In this document: piece by piece, positions 1 through 5,198 of the stretch
Numbering within the stretch: position 1 is the stretch's first letter
Layout of the letters: each line of letters starts with the position of its first letter
DNA from: Gammaproteobacteria bacterium
Lineage (GTDB): Bacteria > Pseudomonadota > Gammaproteobacteria > Pseudomonadales > Azotimanducaceae_A
Assembly: GCA_026713405.1 (NCBI GenBank)
Contig: JAPOON010000490.1
Span: 1 to 5,198, forward strand
Reading direction: 5' to 3'
Length of the DNA: 5,198 nucleotides
Position numbers and translations under genes: made by a program
The notes under the pieces: generated by a model
The model's input: the letters and a program-made list of their open reading frames with translations, nothing else
The model's database searches: none
What the model was told of the DNA's origin: nothing

Positions 1-52
1 CAACGCCGTCGATTAAACTCCACTGTCCGGCTATTGTCCCAAGGCCTGAATC

Positions 53-58
53 GGGAAG
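53..58 (+). promoter_or_regulatory. Ribosome binding site supporting the TTG start at 65
   Basis: GGGAAG lies 6 bases before the TTG codon at 65. It is the only purine-rich Shine-Dalgarno-like stretch in the short upstream region. Because the frame has no ATG, this site is the main reason for choosing TTG as the start. Confidence 0.45.
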
Positions 59-64
59 ACCCCA

Positions 65-463
65 TTGAGCGTCGGCACCTGGAATCCATCGGAACAAGTT
101 ACCGAGTTGAGCGCCCCCGTACTCGACGAGTTGCTGGTGGCCGCAACCCGGCCTGCCGACGAGGATTTCGGATTGGCGCCGGCAGACATCGAGCGTCTCG
201 CCGGGTCCGCGCACGCCAATCGCGTGGATTGGCAGACCGCTTCGGAGGCTCTGCACGACGACCAGGTGATCGCGCTGATCCGCTTCTACACCCTGGCCGA
301 GGGCAGGTTTCCCGCCTGGAAAGCCGGGTCGAACTCACCGGTGATCGTGCTGGCAAAGGCATTGCGTGCCCGAGGCGCCTGGCACAACGAACTGACAACC
401 TGGATCAAGGGGCACACGGAAAACAGGTTCCTCCCTTACGGCAGCCTGATCGACCGCCTCTGA
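65..463 (+). CDS. Small protein of unknown function, 132 aa, TTG start
   Basis: I do not recognise this protein and assign no function. The frame is open from a stop at 47-49 to TGA at 461-463. The first usable start is TTG at 65, preceded by a purine-rich GGGAAG at 53-58 with 6-base spacing, which supports it. The product has no signal peptide or membrane segment and looks like a soluble, mostly helical protein. It is rich in Ala, Leu, Asp and Glu, with aromatic positions at W55, F74, Y75, W85, W106 and W113. The end, around NRFLPYGSLIDRL (120-132), reads like a conserved tail rather than random sequence. There is no Met after the start. It lies on the same strand as hisB, 169 bases upstream, so a link to the his genes is possible but unproven. 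The composition suits a real gene; overlapping frames on either strand give Arg-rich, low-complexity translations typical of shadows. Confidence 0.62.
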   Translation: MSVGTWNPSEQVTELSAPVLDELLVAATRPADEDFGLAPADIERLAGSAHANRVDWQTASEALHDDQVIALIRFYTLAEGRFPAWKAGSNSPVIVLAKALRARGAWHNELTTWIKGHTENRFLPYGSLIDRL

Positions 464-632
464 TTCGCCGGACGAATGCACCAGCACCGCTCGCGCGGGG
501 ATGAGCCCACTGAAATCCGCGAAACCGGGCATTGGCGCCGGCACTTACCGATCGTAAATCGTCGGTTGGTTCCAAGCACCCAGACCCCGGTATCCCGTAT
601 ACTCGCGGCCGGCCTGAATCCGGACTGAAACC
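464..632. other. Intergenic gap between the unknown gene and hisB
   Basis: No gene of its own is supported in these 169 bases. At the left edge, overlapping the stop codon, ATTCG (463-467) and CGAAT (473-477) form a 5-bp inverted repeat with a 5-base loop. It has no T-run after it, so I do not call it a terminator. A -10-like TATACT lies at 598-603. There is no run of His codons, so no classical histidine leader peptide or attenuator is visible. Confidence 0.5.
598..603 (+). promoter_or_regulatory. Possible -10 element of a hisB promoter
   Basis: TATACT matches the sigma-70 -10 consensus at five of six positions and lies 29 bases before the hisB ATG. Transcription starting about 7 bases downstream would leave a leader of roughly 23 bases. 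No good -35 hexamer lies 16-18 bases upstream; TTGGTT at 566-571 is 26 bases away, which is too far. This is a weak call resting on one hexamer and its position. Confidence 0.3.
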
Positions 633-1241
633 ATGACATCCGCGCCCACTGCCGCGCGCACCGCCAAGGTAACGCGGAACACCCAGGAAACGCAGATCGA
701 GCTTGCCCTGAACCTGGACGGCTCCGGCGCGAGCGACCTGCAGACCGGGTTGCCGTTTTTCGAACACATGCTGACCCAGGTGGCCCGCCACGGGCTGGTG
801 GACCTGACCATCGATGCCAGGGGCGACCTGGAGGTGGACGCGCACCACACGGTGGAGGATGTAGGCATCGTGCTCGGTCAGGCATTGGCAAAAGCCATCG
901 GCGACAAACAGGGCATTTCGCGCTACGGCCATGCCTACGTGCCCCTGGACGAGGCCCTGTCGCGCGCCGTCGTCGACCTTTCCGGCCGACCGGGGCTCCA
1001 CTACAACTGCGACTACGTGCGCCCGCGGGTCGGCGACTTCGATGTCGACCTGCTGCACGAGTTCTTCCAGGGCTTCGTCAACCACGCCCAGGTCACCCTG
1101 CACCTCGACAACCTGCGCGGCAACAACGCCCATCACCAGGCCGAGACGCTGTTCAAGGCGTTCGGCCGCGCGCTGCGTGCTGCTGTCGCCCTCGACCCCC
1201 GCATCGAGGGCCGGGTGCCTTCGACCAAAGGTTCGCTGTAA
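633..1241 (+). CDS. hisB: Imidazoleglycerol-phosphate dehydratase (HisB)
   Basis: HisB removes water from imidazole glycerol phosphate to give imidazole acetol phosphate, a late step of histidine synthesis in the cytoplasm. The 202-residue product is the usual length of the monofunctional enzyme; it lacks the N-terminal phosphatase domain of the bifunctional enteric HisB. Family motifs appear in order: [16 protein letters not shown] (39-54), [11 protein letters not shown] (69-79), [18 protein letters not shown] (103-120), LLHEFF (140-145), [18 protein letters not shown] (164-181) and the C-terminal PSTKG (196-200). The paired HHxxxE blocks (H71, H72, E75 and H167, H168, E171) with H45 and H142 are the kind of residues that bind the two manganese ions in this family. 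ATG at 633 is chosen because an in-frame stop lies at 615-617. There is no strong Shine-Dalgarno sequence. hisA follows after 13 bases, implying co-transcription. hisH, often next in related genomes, is absent here. Confidence 0.97.
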   Translation: MTSAPTAARTAKVTRNTQETQIELALNLDGSGASDLQTGLPFFEHMLTQVARHGLVDLTIDARGDLEVDAHHTVEDVGIVLGQALAKAIGDKQGISRYGHAYVPLDEALSRAVVDLSGRPGLHYNCDYVRPRVGDFDVDLLHEFFQGFVNHAQVTLHLDNLRGNNAHHQAETLFKAFGRALRAAVALDPRIEGRVPSTKGSL

Positions 1242-1254
1242 GGCCGAGTTACCC

Positions 1255-1992
1255 ATGCTGCTGATCCCGGCCATCGACCTGAAGGAAGGCCGTTGCGTGC
1301 GCCTGCAACAGGGCCGGATGCAGGACGCAACGGTGTATTCCGATGACCCTGTTGCCATGGCGGAACGCTGGGCCGAGTTCGGGTGCCGCCGGCTGCACAT
1401 CGTCGATCTCGATGGCGCTTTCGCCGGACGGCCGAAGAACCGGGAGCTGATCGCCCGAATGGTCGATGCGGTGCCCGGCATACCCGTTCAGATCGGCGGT
1501 GGCATCCGTTCTCCGGATACCGCGCGCGCCTATTTCGATGCAGGCGTGGAAGCCGTGATCGTCGGCACCAGCGCCGTGCAGGACCCCGGTTTCCTGCCAT
1601 TGTTGGCGGAAACGTTCCCCGGCCGCGTCCTGTTCGGGCTGGACGCCAGGAACGGCAATGCCGCCACCGAAGGATGGGACATTACATCCGGGCAAAGCGC
1701 CCTGGACCTCGCGGCGCGGGCCGGCACGCTGGACCTGGCCGGCATCGTCTACACCGACATCGAGCGCGACGGCATGCTCTCCGGTCTCAACGTCGAAGCG
1801 ACGCTGGAACTCGCGGGCGCAACCTCGCTCCCGGTCATAGCCTCCGGCGGACTCAACGACCTTGACGACCTCGCGCGCCTCAAGGCTGCCGACGACGCAG
1901 CGGGCCGCACCCTCCTCGGCGCCATAACCGGGCGGGCGCTCTATGCCGAAACACTCGACTTCCGGGCCGGACAGGCATTGCTGGACGCCTGA
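1255..1992 (+). CDS. hisA: ProFAR isomerase (HisA), phosphoribosylformimino-AICAR-phosphate isomerase
   Basis: HisA opens the ribose ring of ProFAR by an Amadori rearrangement to give PRFAR, the substrate of HisHF, in the cytoplasm. The product is 245 residues, the standard length of this (beta-alpha)8 barrel. ATG at 1255 gives the typical start MLLIPAIDLKEGRCVRLQQG with catalytic acid D8; the second catalytic Asp is D130 in FGLDAR. The frame is open further upstream inside hisB, but that part lacks homology to the family. Phosphate-binding loops are GGGIRS (81-86) with GTSAV (104-108) on one half, and ASGG (196-199) with GAITGRALY (222-230) on the other, reflecting the internal half-barrel duplication. 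W141 and YTDIERDGML (166-175) are also typical. A weak AAGGCCGAG lies just before the start and overlaps the hisB stop. The usual downstream partner hisF is missing; after 62 bases comes the convergent ctpA. Confidence 0.97.
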   Translation: MLLIPAIDLKEGRCVRLQQGRMQDATVYSDDPVAMAERWAEFGCRRLHIVDLDGAFAGRPKNRELIARMVDAVPGIPVQIGGGIRSPDTARAYFDAGVEAVIVGTSAVQDPGFLPLLAETFPGRVLFGLDARNGNAATEGWDITSGQSALDLAARAGTLDLAGIVYTDIERDGMLSGLNVEATLELAGATSLPVIASGGLNDLDDLARLKAADDAAGRTLLGAITGRALYAETLDFRAGQALLDA

Positions 1993-2001
1993 TCGATCGT
2001 C

Positions 2002-2027
2002 GTTCCGACGCGCCTGCACGACGGAAC
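2002..2027. terminator. Weak inverted repeat between convergent hisA and ctpA
   Basis: GTTCCG (2002-2007) pairs with CGGAAC (2022-2027). After one A/A mismatch, two more pairs (2009-2010 with 2019-2020) leave an 8-base loop. It lies in the short gap where two genes converge, where a bidirectional terminator would be expected. Neither strand shows a T-run after the stem, so it does not meet the usual intrinsic terminator pattern. The position is suggestive and the structure weak. Confidence 0.25.
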
Positions 2028-2054
2028 AGCCAAGCCGCCGACCATGAAAGCCAG

Positions 2055-3239
2055 CTACCGTGCCGCCAGAACTTCCCCTTTGACACTCTGCATGGCCCGT
2101 TCAATCCACGCCTCGTCATCCGACGAGTGCATGCGCACATCCGGAACCACGCCATTGGCATGCAAAGAGTCGCCGTTGGGCCGATAGTAATGGCCGGTGG
2201 TCAGCTTGAGGGCCCGGTCTCCGGCAAGGGGCAGAACCGGTTGCACGGAGCCCTTGCCGTAACTCTTCACGCCGAGCACGGCCGCGCGCCCGTGATCCTG
2301 AAGCGCGCTCGCCACGATCTCCGAGCCGGAAGCCGAGCCTCCGTTGATCAGGACCGCCGCCGGAGCGCCGTTCAACAGGTCCCGGGTAAGCGCACGGTGC
2401 TCCAGCCGCTGCACCCCGGGCCGGCTCTCCGTGCAGATGAGAAGCCCCTGCTCGAGCAGGACGTCCGCCGTGTCCACCGATGCGCCCAGCACGCCGCCGG
2501 GGTTGTTGCGCAGGTCGAGAACCAGACCGGCGATTCCGCCTTTCTTTTGCCCTTCCCCTTCCCCTTCCCCTTCCCCTTCCCGAGCGAGCGCCAGGACCGC
2601 CCGGGCAAAGTCGTGGCCGGTATCTTCCTGGAAACGGGCAATGCGCACATATGCGTAGCCGGGCTCGAGCCAGCGCGCGCGAACGCTTTCGACATCGATC
2701 CGGGCACGGCTCAGGGCAACTTCGAACCTGCTGCCCGACCGGGTCAGCGCCAGGTTGACCCGGGACCCGCGCGGTCCCCGTATCAGTTCGATCACATCCA
2801 GCAGTTTCTTCCCCTTGAGGGATTCGCCGTCGACAGCGATCAACCGGTCTCCTGCAGCCACGCCCGCGCGGGCTGCCGGCGCATCGTCCAGCGATTCGAT
2901 AATGGTGAAGTACCCGCCCCTCAGGCCGAGTTCGATACCGATTCCGCCGAAGCGGCCGGCCGTGTCTGCCTGCAGGCGCTCGTAGGCATCCCGGTCCAGG
3001 TATTTCGAGTAGTCGTCGAGGCCGTCCAGCATGCCCCTGAGCGCATCGGTGACAAGCTGTCCGTCTTCAATGTCGTCGACGTAGTTGGTCCTGATGTACC
3101 TGGCCGCCTCTTCGATGACATCGGCCTGCCGCGATGAGGTGACGCCATCGAACCAGCCCCGGTAGCCGAGTATGCCGAGCGCTATGCCGGTAACGATACT
3201 GGCGACGATTCCGAACAGGGTGACGAAACGCAGGCCCAT
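2055..3239 (-). CDS. ctpA: Carboxy-terminal processing protease CtpA (peptidase S41)
   Basis: This is a membrane-anchored, PDZ-containing serine protease of the S41 family, which trims or degrades envelope proteins from their C-terminal ends. The 394-residue product has one N-terminal hydrophobic segment (about 5-25) preceded by R4, likely a signal anchor facing the periplasm. A helical region follows (36-92), then a PDZ domain (about 95-180) with FGGIGIELG (97-105) and GVAAGDRLIAVDG (126-138). The S41 core (about 195-368) includes LVLDLRNNPGGVLG (239-252). The Ser-Lys catalytic pair is S304 in GGSASGSEIVASAL and K329 in YGKGSVQ, with Q333; the 25-residue Ser-Lys spacing matches the family. 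Just before the core, residues 221-230 are five Glu-Gly pairs encoded by a perfect hexamer repeat, not a usual family feature. ATG at 3239 has only a poor Shine-Dalgarno sequence. It lies 84 bases after envC and is probably the last gene of a gpmI-envC-ctpA unit. Confidence 0.95.
   Translation of the reverse strand: MGLRFVTLFGIVASIVTGIALGILGYRGWFDGVTSSRQADVIEEAARYIRTNYVDDIEDGQLVTDALRGMLDGLDDYSKYLDRDAYERLQADTAGRFGGIGIELGLRGGYFTIIESLDDAPAARAGVAAGDRLIAVDGESLKGKKLLDVIELIRGPRGSRVNLALTRSGSRFEVALSRARIDVESVRARWLEPGYAYVRIARFQEDTGHDFARAVLALAREGEGEGEGEGQKKGGIAGLVLDLRNNPGGVLGASVDTADVLLEQGLLICTESRPGVQRLEHRALTRDLLNGAPAAVLINGGSASGSEIVASALQDHGRAAVLGVKSYGKGSVQPVLPLAGDRALKLTTGHYYRPNGDSLHANGVVPDVRMHSSDDEAWIERAMQSVKGEVLAAR
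2550..2581. repeat. Hexanucleotide tandem repeat, five copies, inside ctpA
   Basis: On the plus strand, CCTTCC is repeated five times without error (2551-2580), flanked by one C on each side. On the coding strand this reads as five GAA-GGG codon pairs (2550-2579), giving Glu-Gly five times. The unit is 6 bases, so gain or loss of copies keeps the frame. CCTTCC reads the same in both directions along one strand, so the 32-base tract is a perfect polypurine-polypyrimidine mirror repeat. Such tracts can form triplex DNA and are prone to polymerase slippage. The repeat is read directly from the sequence; its instability is inferred. Confidence 0.95.
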
Positions 3240-3323
3240 CGCCGAAGTGTAGCGCGGTATGGCCCGATCGGCTCACGAACGAATCCAAGGCGCCTGGAAG
3301 CCCCGGCAAGGCTGCCGGCCGCC

Positions 3324-4484
3324 TCAGCCCCGTTTGACCACCCAATGCAGCGGGTCGGTGGCGTTGCCGTGCCGGCGGATTTCAAAATAGATTCCGCTCG
3401 TCCGAACGCCGCCGCTCTGCCCCGCCCGGGCGATGACCTCGCCACTTTCCACCATGTCGCCCGGGCGCTTCGCCAGCACCTCGGCATGCCCGTACAGGGT
3501 CATGTACCCGTCACCGTGATCCAGAATCGTCAACAGCCCGAATCCCCGCAGCCAGTCCGCAAAGACCACCCGCCCGCGATGAACGGCCCTGACCGGGCTG
3601 CCCGTCTCCGCCCGCAGCAACAGGCCGTGCCACTTGAGGCGCCCATCGGCCCGGGACTGTCCGAAACGGCTGACCGGCACGCCATCGAGCGGCCAGGGCA
3701 GCGAACCCTTCCGGTCGGCAAAGTCGGCGCCTTCGATGGTGGAGGACCGCCGTTGCAACTCGGCGAAGAGGGCCTGCAGGCGCTGCTGATCCTCCAGAAG
3801 CGCCTCGCGCCGACTTTCCCGATCCTGAACGTCCCTTTCCAGGGATTCGATGAGCGTACGCCGTTCCGTCCTGTTCCGCTCCAGCTCCTGCCGGTGGGCC
3901 ACCAATCGCCGTCGTTCCTCCCGTTCCGCTGCCTCCCGTTCGGCCAGCGCCTCCGCGTTGCGCTCAAGTTGTAACGATGCAAGCCGGTGTGACTCGAAGG
4001 CGTCGAGGCGCGCGGCAATGAGATAGCGGTGATAGACCAGCATGCGCTCTGCCGGCACTGCACTGTGTTGATCGAGCAGCAGCCTGAGGAAATTCCGGCC
4101 CTGCAGCCGGTAGGCGGCGGCAAGGTGTTCCCCGATACGGCCCGCCTCCCGACTCTGCCTGTGCTGAAGATCCTTGCGCTCGGCATCGAGACGGGCCAGG
4201 TCCCCATTAACAACCGCAAGCTCCGCATCGCTTGCTGCCACGTCGCTCACGGCCGCCGCGACGGCTCGGTCCTTCGCCCGCAGGTCCGCGAGCAATCGCA
4301 AACGCCGCTCTTGGGCCCGGGAGAGCCAGGAGTCCAGGTTATTCAGTTGTTTGGTAAGACGCTCGAGTTCGGCCTGAACGCGTTCGCTGTCCGCCGGTTC
4401 TTCAGCGGCCACCCAGCCAGCGTGCAGACAGGCCAGGAAAAAGACGACCGACCGGATGAGGCGCCGGCGCGGCACGCACCTCAC
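3324..4484 (-). CDS. envC: EnvC-type murein hydrolase activator, degenerate LytM domain
   Basis: In characterised bacteria EnvC sits in the periplasm, is recruited to the septum by FtsEX and activates N-acetylmuramyl-L-alanine amidases that split daughter-cell wall. The 386-residue product has a signal peptide: basic [11 protein letters not shown], hydrophobic core 12-24 and probable cleavage after A27 (VAA-EE). A long coiled coil rich in Glu, Arg and Leu spans about 30-250, and a LytM/M23 domain spans about 262-382. That domain keeps the fold motifs ([35 protein letters not shown]). By my alignment, all three zinc ligands of active LytM enzymes are replaced: first His by W285, Asp by L289, last His by Y366. 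It should therefore be an activator, not a peptidase, as in E. coli EnvC. The start is GTG at 4484, sharing GTGA with the gpmI stop (4481-4484), which suggests translational coupling. Length is close to E. coli EnvC (419 aa). Confidence 0.93.
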   Translation of the reverse strand: MRCVPRRRLIRSVVFFLACLHAGWVAAEEPADSERVQAELERLTKQLNNLDSWLSRAQERRLRLLADLRAKDRAVAAAVSDVAASDAELAVVNGDLARLDAERKDLQHRQSREAGRIGEHLAAAYRLQGRNFLRLLLDQHSAVPAERMLVYHRYLIAARLDAFESHRLASLQLERNAEALAEREAAEREERRRLVAHRQELERNRTERRTLIESLERDVQDRESRREALLEDQQRLQALFAELQRRSSTIEGADFADRKGSLPWPLDGVPVSRFGQSRADGRLKWHGLLLRAETGSPVRAVHRGRVVFADWLRGFGLLTILDHGDGYMTLYGHAEVLAKRPGDMVESGEVIARAGQSGGVRTSGIYFEIRRHGNATDPLHWVVKRG

Positions 4485-5161
4485 GCGCTTCGGCGCTCCC
4501 GCATCCGGGCGAGCGTTCGGCCCGTCATTTCCCCCGGCGCCTCGAGACGCATGAGTTCAAGCAGCGTGGGCGCCACATCCGCAAGCGTCCCGCCCGTCCG
4601 GAAAGCGATCTCATCGGGACCGACGTAGACGAGCGGCACCAGTTCGCAGGTGTGCGCGGTGTGGGGTTGTGCCGATGCGGCGTCATGCATCTTTTCCACG
4701 TTGCCGTGGTCCGCGGTCACGAGCATCTGGCCGCCGTGCGTCGAGAGCGCTTCCTCCAGCCGCCCGAGGCACAGATCCAGCGTCTCGACGGCCTGAACCG
4801 CGGCATCGAACACGCCCGTATGCCCCACCATGTCGCCATTGGCGTAGTTGCAGACGATCAGGTCGAAGCGTTTCGACGCGATGGCCGCCACCAGTTCATC
4901 GGTGACACCAGGTGCGCTCATCTCGGGTTGCAGGTCGTAGGTGGCGACCCTGGGGCTCGGGATGAGTATGCGCTCCTCACCGGCAAAGGGTGCCTCCCGT
5001 CCCCCGGAGAAGAAGAAGGTGACGTGCGCGTACTTTTCCGTCTCCGCGATACGCAGTTGCCGCTTGCCGAGCCGTGCCATGTATTCGCCCAGGGTGTTCG
5101 CGAATCGAGGCGGTTCGAAGGCGCAGTTCGCATCGATGTCGTCGGCGTAACGGGTGAGAGA
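4481..5161 (-). CDS. gpmI: Phosphoglycerate mutase GpmI (cofactor-independent), 3' part only
   Basis: GpmI interconverts 3- and 2-phosphoglycerate in the cytoplasm using two manganese ions and a phosphoserine intermediate. About 226 C-terminal residues of a roughly 510-residue enzyme are present. Counting from the Met codon at 5080: K16 in [23 protein letters not shown] (47-54), NGDMVGHTG with metal ligands D83 and H87, VTADHGN with D124 and H125, and HTAHT with H143. The N-terminal Asp, the nucleophilic Ser and the FRADR arginines lie outside the window. That Met codon is not the true start: the frame continues upstream through [10 protein letters not shown] and NTLGEYMA, which belong to the family. 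Similarity fades near 5161, and three consecutive in-frame stops (5183-5191) follow inside an adapter-like segment. I therefore read this as a gene cut at a contig end, not a pseudogene. TGA at 4481-4483 overlaps the envC start. Confidence 0.93.
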   Translation of the reverse strand, partial: SLTRYADDIDANCAFEPPRFANTLGEYMARLGKRQLRIAETEKYAHVTFFFSGGREAPFAGEERILIPSPRVATYDLQPEMSAPGVTDELVAAIASKRFDLIVCNYANGDMVGHTGVFDAAVQAVETLDLCLGRLEEALSTHGGQMLVTADHGNVEKMHDAASAQPHTAHTCELVPLVYVGPDEIAFRTGGTLADVAPTLLELMRLEAPGEMTGRTLARMRERRSA

Positions 5162-5198
5162 GGGTAGATCTCGGTCGGCGCGCTATCATTAGATCTGA
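5154..5198 (-). other. Probable sequencing-adapter residue (Illumina P5-like) at window edge
   Basis: Read on the minus strand from 5190 down to 5154, the sequence agrees with the Illumina P5 oligonucleotide, as I remember it, at 30 of 37 positions without gaps. The agreement includes AATGATA (5190-5184) and an exact 12-base block ACCGAGATCTAC (5175-5164). The 8 bases before it read TCAGATCT, one mismatch from TCCGATCT, the usual end of TruSeq adapters. The match is imperfect, so error-rich or chimeric adapter sequence is the best reading. The boundary with genuine gpmI is fuzzy, at about 5154-5164, because SLTRY encoded there fits the gpmI family. Confidence 0.7.

Noticed and set aside
34..504. 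Alternative 156-codon plus-strand frame overlapping the unknown gene at 65-463
   Set aside because: The translation is Arg- and Pro-rich low complexity and has no ribosome site. The 65-463 frame has better composition and a Shine-Dalgarno sequence.
172..543. A 13-base direct repeat, ATTGGCGCCGGCA, at 172-184 and 531-543
   Set aside because: It is built around the palindromic GGCGCC core common in GC-rich DNA. One copy is inside a coding frame and no third copy or mobile-element ends were seen.
464..632. Histidine leader peptide or attenuator before hisB
   Set aside because: There is no short frame with a run of His codons and no strong terminator hairpin followed by a T-run.
405..1481. Long open frame (358 codons) on the minus strand across hisB and part of hisA
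   Set aside because: It lies antisense to two certain genes and its translation has no recognisable motif. Long antisense frames are common opposite GC-rich coding sequence.
1255..1992. HisA as a dual-function PriA (HisA/TrpF) enzyme because neighbouring his genes are missing
   Set aside because: Nothing in the sequence separates it from ordinary proteobacterial HisA, and PriA is characteristic of actinobacteria.
2127..3137. Open frame of 336 codons on the plus strand opposite ctpA
   Set aside because: ctpA is unambiguous from its PDZ and catalytic motifs. The antisense translation includes Pro-Phe repeats derived from the hexamer tract and lacks domain-like features.
4415..4484. Lipoprotein signal in EnvC at C19 (FLAC)
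   Set aside because: The residues before C19 (F, L, A) fit the lipobox poorly, and a better ordinary cleavage site occurs at VAA-EE, residues 25-29.
4652..5167. Plus-strand frame of 171 codons opposite gpmI
   Set aside because: gpmI on the other strand is certain from its metal-binding motifs, and this frame also runs into the adapter-like edge.
1..5198. CRISPR array, transposon, prophage, defence or secretion system
   Set aside because: No spaced direct repeats, terminal inverted repeats, transposase or integrase motifs, or defence domains are visible. All gene-bearing regions are accounted for by housekeeping genes plus one small unknown.

Overview
The window is a GC-rich, densely coded stretch of bacterial chromosome with five recognisable or probable genes on two converging strands. 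Gene content and order suggest a gammaproteobacterium, probably a high-GC non-enteric lineage. Histidine genes near a gpmI-envC-ctpA cluster is an arrangement known from Pseudomonas and related groups. This is a judgement from gene order and protein motifs; no search was run.

Layout. The plus strand carries a small unrecognised protein (65-463, TTG start), a 169-base gap with a possible promoter, then hisB (633-1241) and hisA (1255-1992), 13 bases apart. The minus strand reads inward from the right edge: the 3' part of gpmI (4481 to about 5161), envC (3324-4484, overlapping gpmI by 4 bases) and ctpA (2055-3239). hisA and ctpA converge on a 62-base gap holding a weak inverted repeat. No RNA gene, CRISPR array, insertion sequence, attachment site or origin was seen.

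How the genes work together. HisB and HisA catalyse two separate steps of histidine synthesis. The genes for the intervening reaction, hisH and hisF, are absent from the places they usually occupy, between hisB and hisA and after hisA. On the other strand, gpmI encodes a glycolytic enzyme. envC and ctpA encode cell-envelope proteins: a probable activator of the amidases that split the septal wall, and a membrane-anchored carboxy-terminal processing protease.

Two features stand out. ctpA carries five perfect copies of a 6-base unit encoding Glu-Gly repeats, a site where length could vary without a frameshift. At the extreme right edge, about 37 bases closely resemble the Illumina P5 adapter read on the minus strand. 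They place three consecutive stop codons in the gpmI frame. The last 40 or so bases are therefore probably sequencing residue at a contig end, and gpmI is probably cut by assembly rather than broken in the cell. I found no convincing undescribed multi-gene system here.
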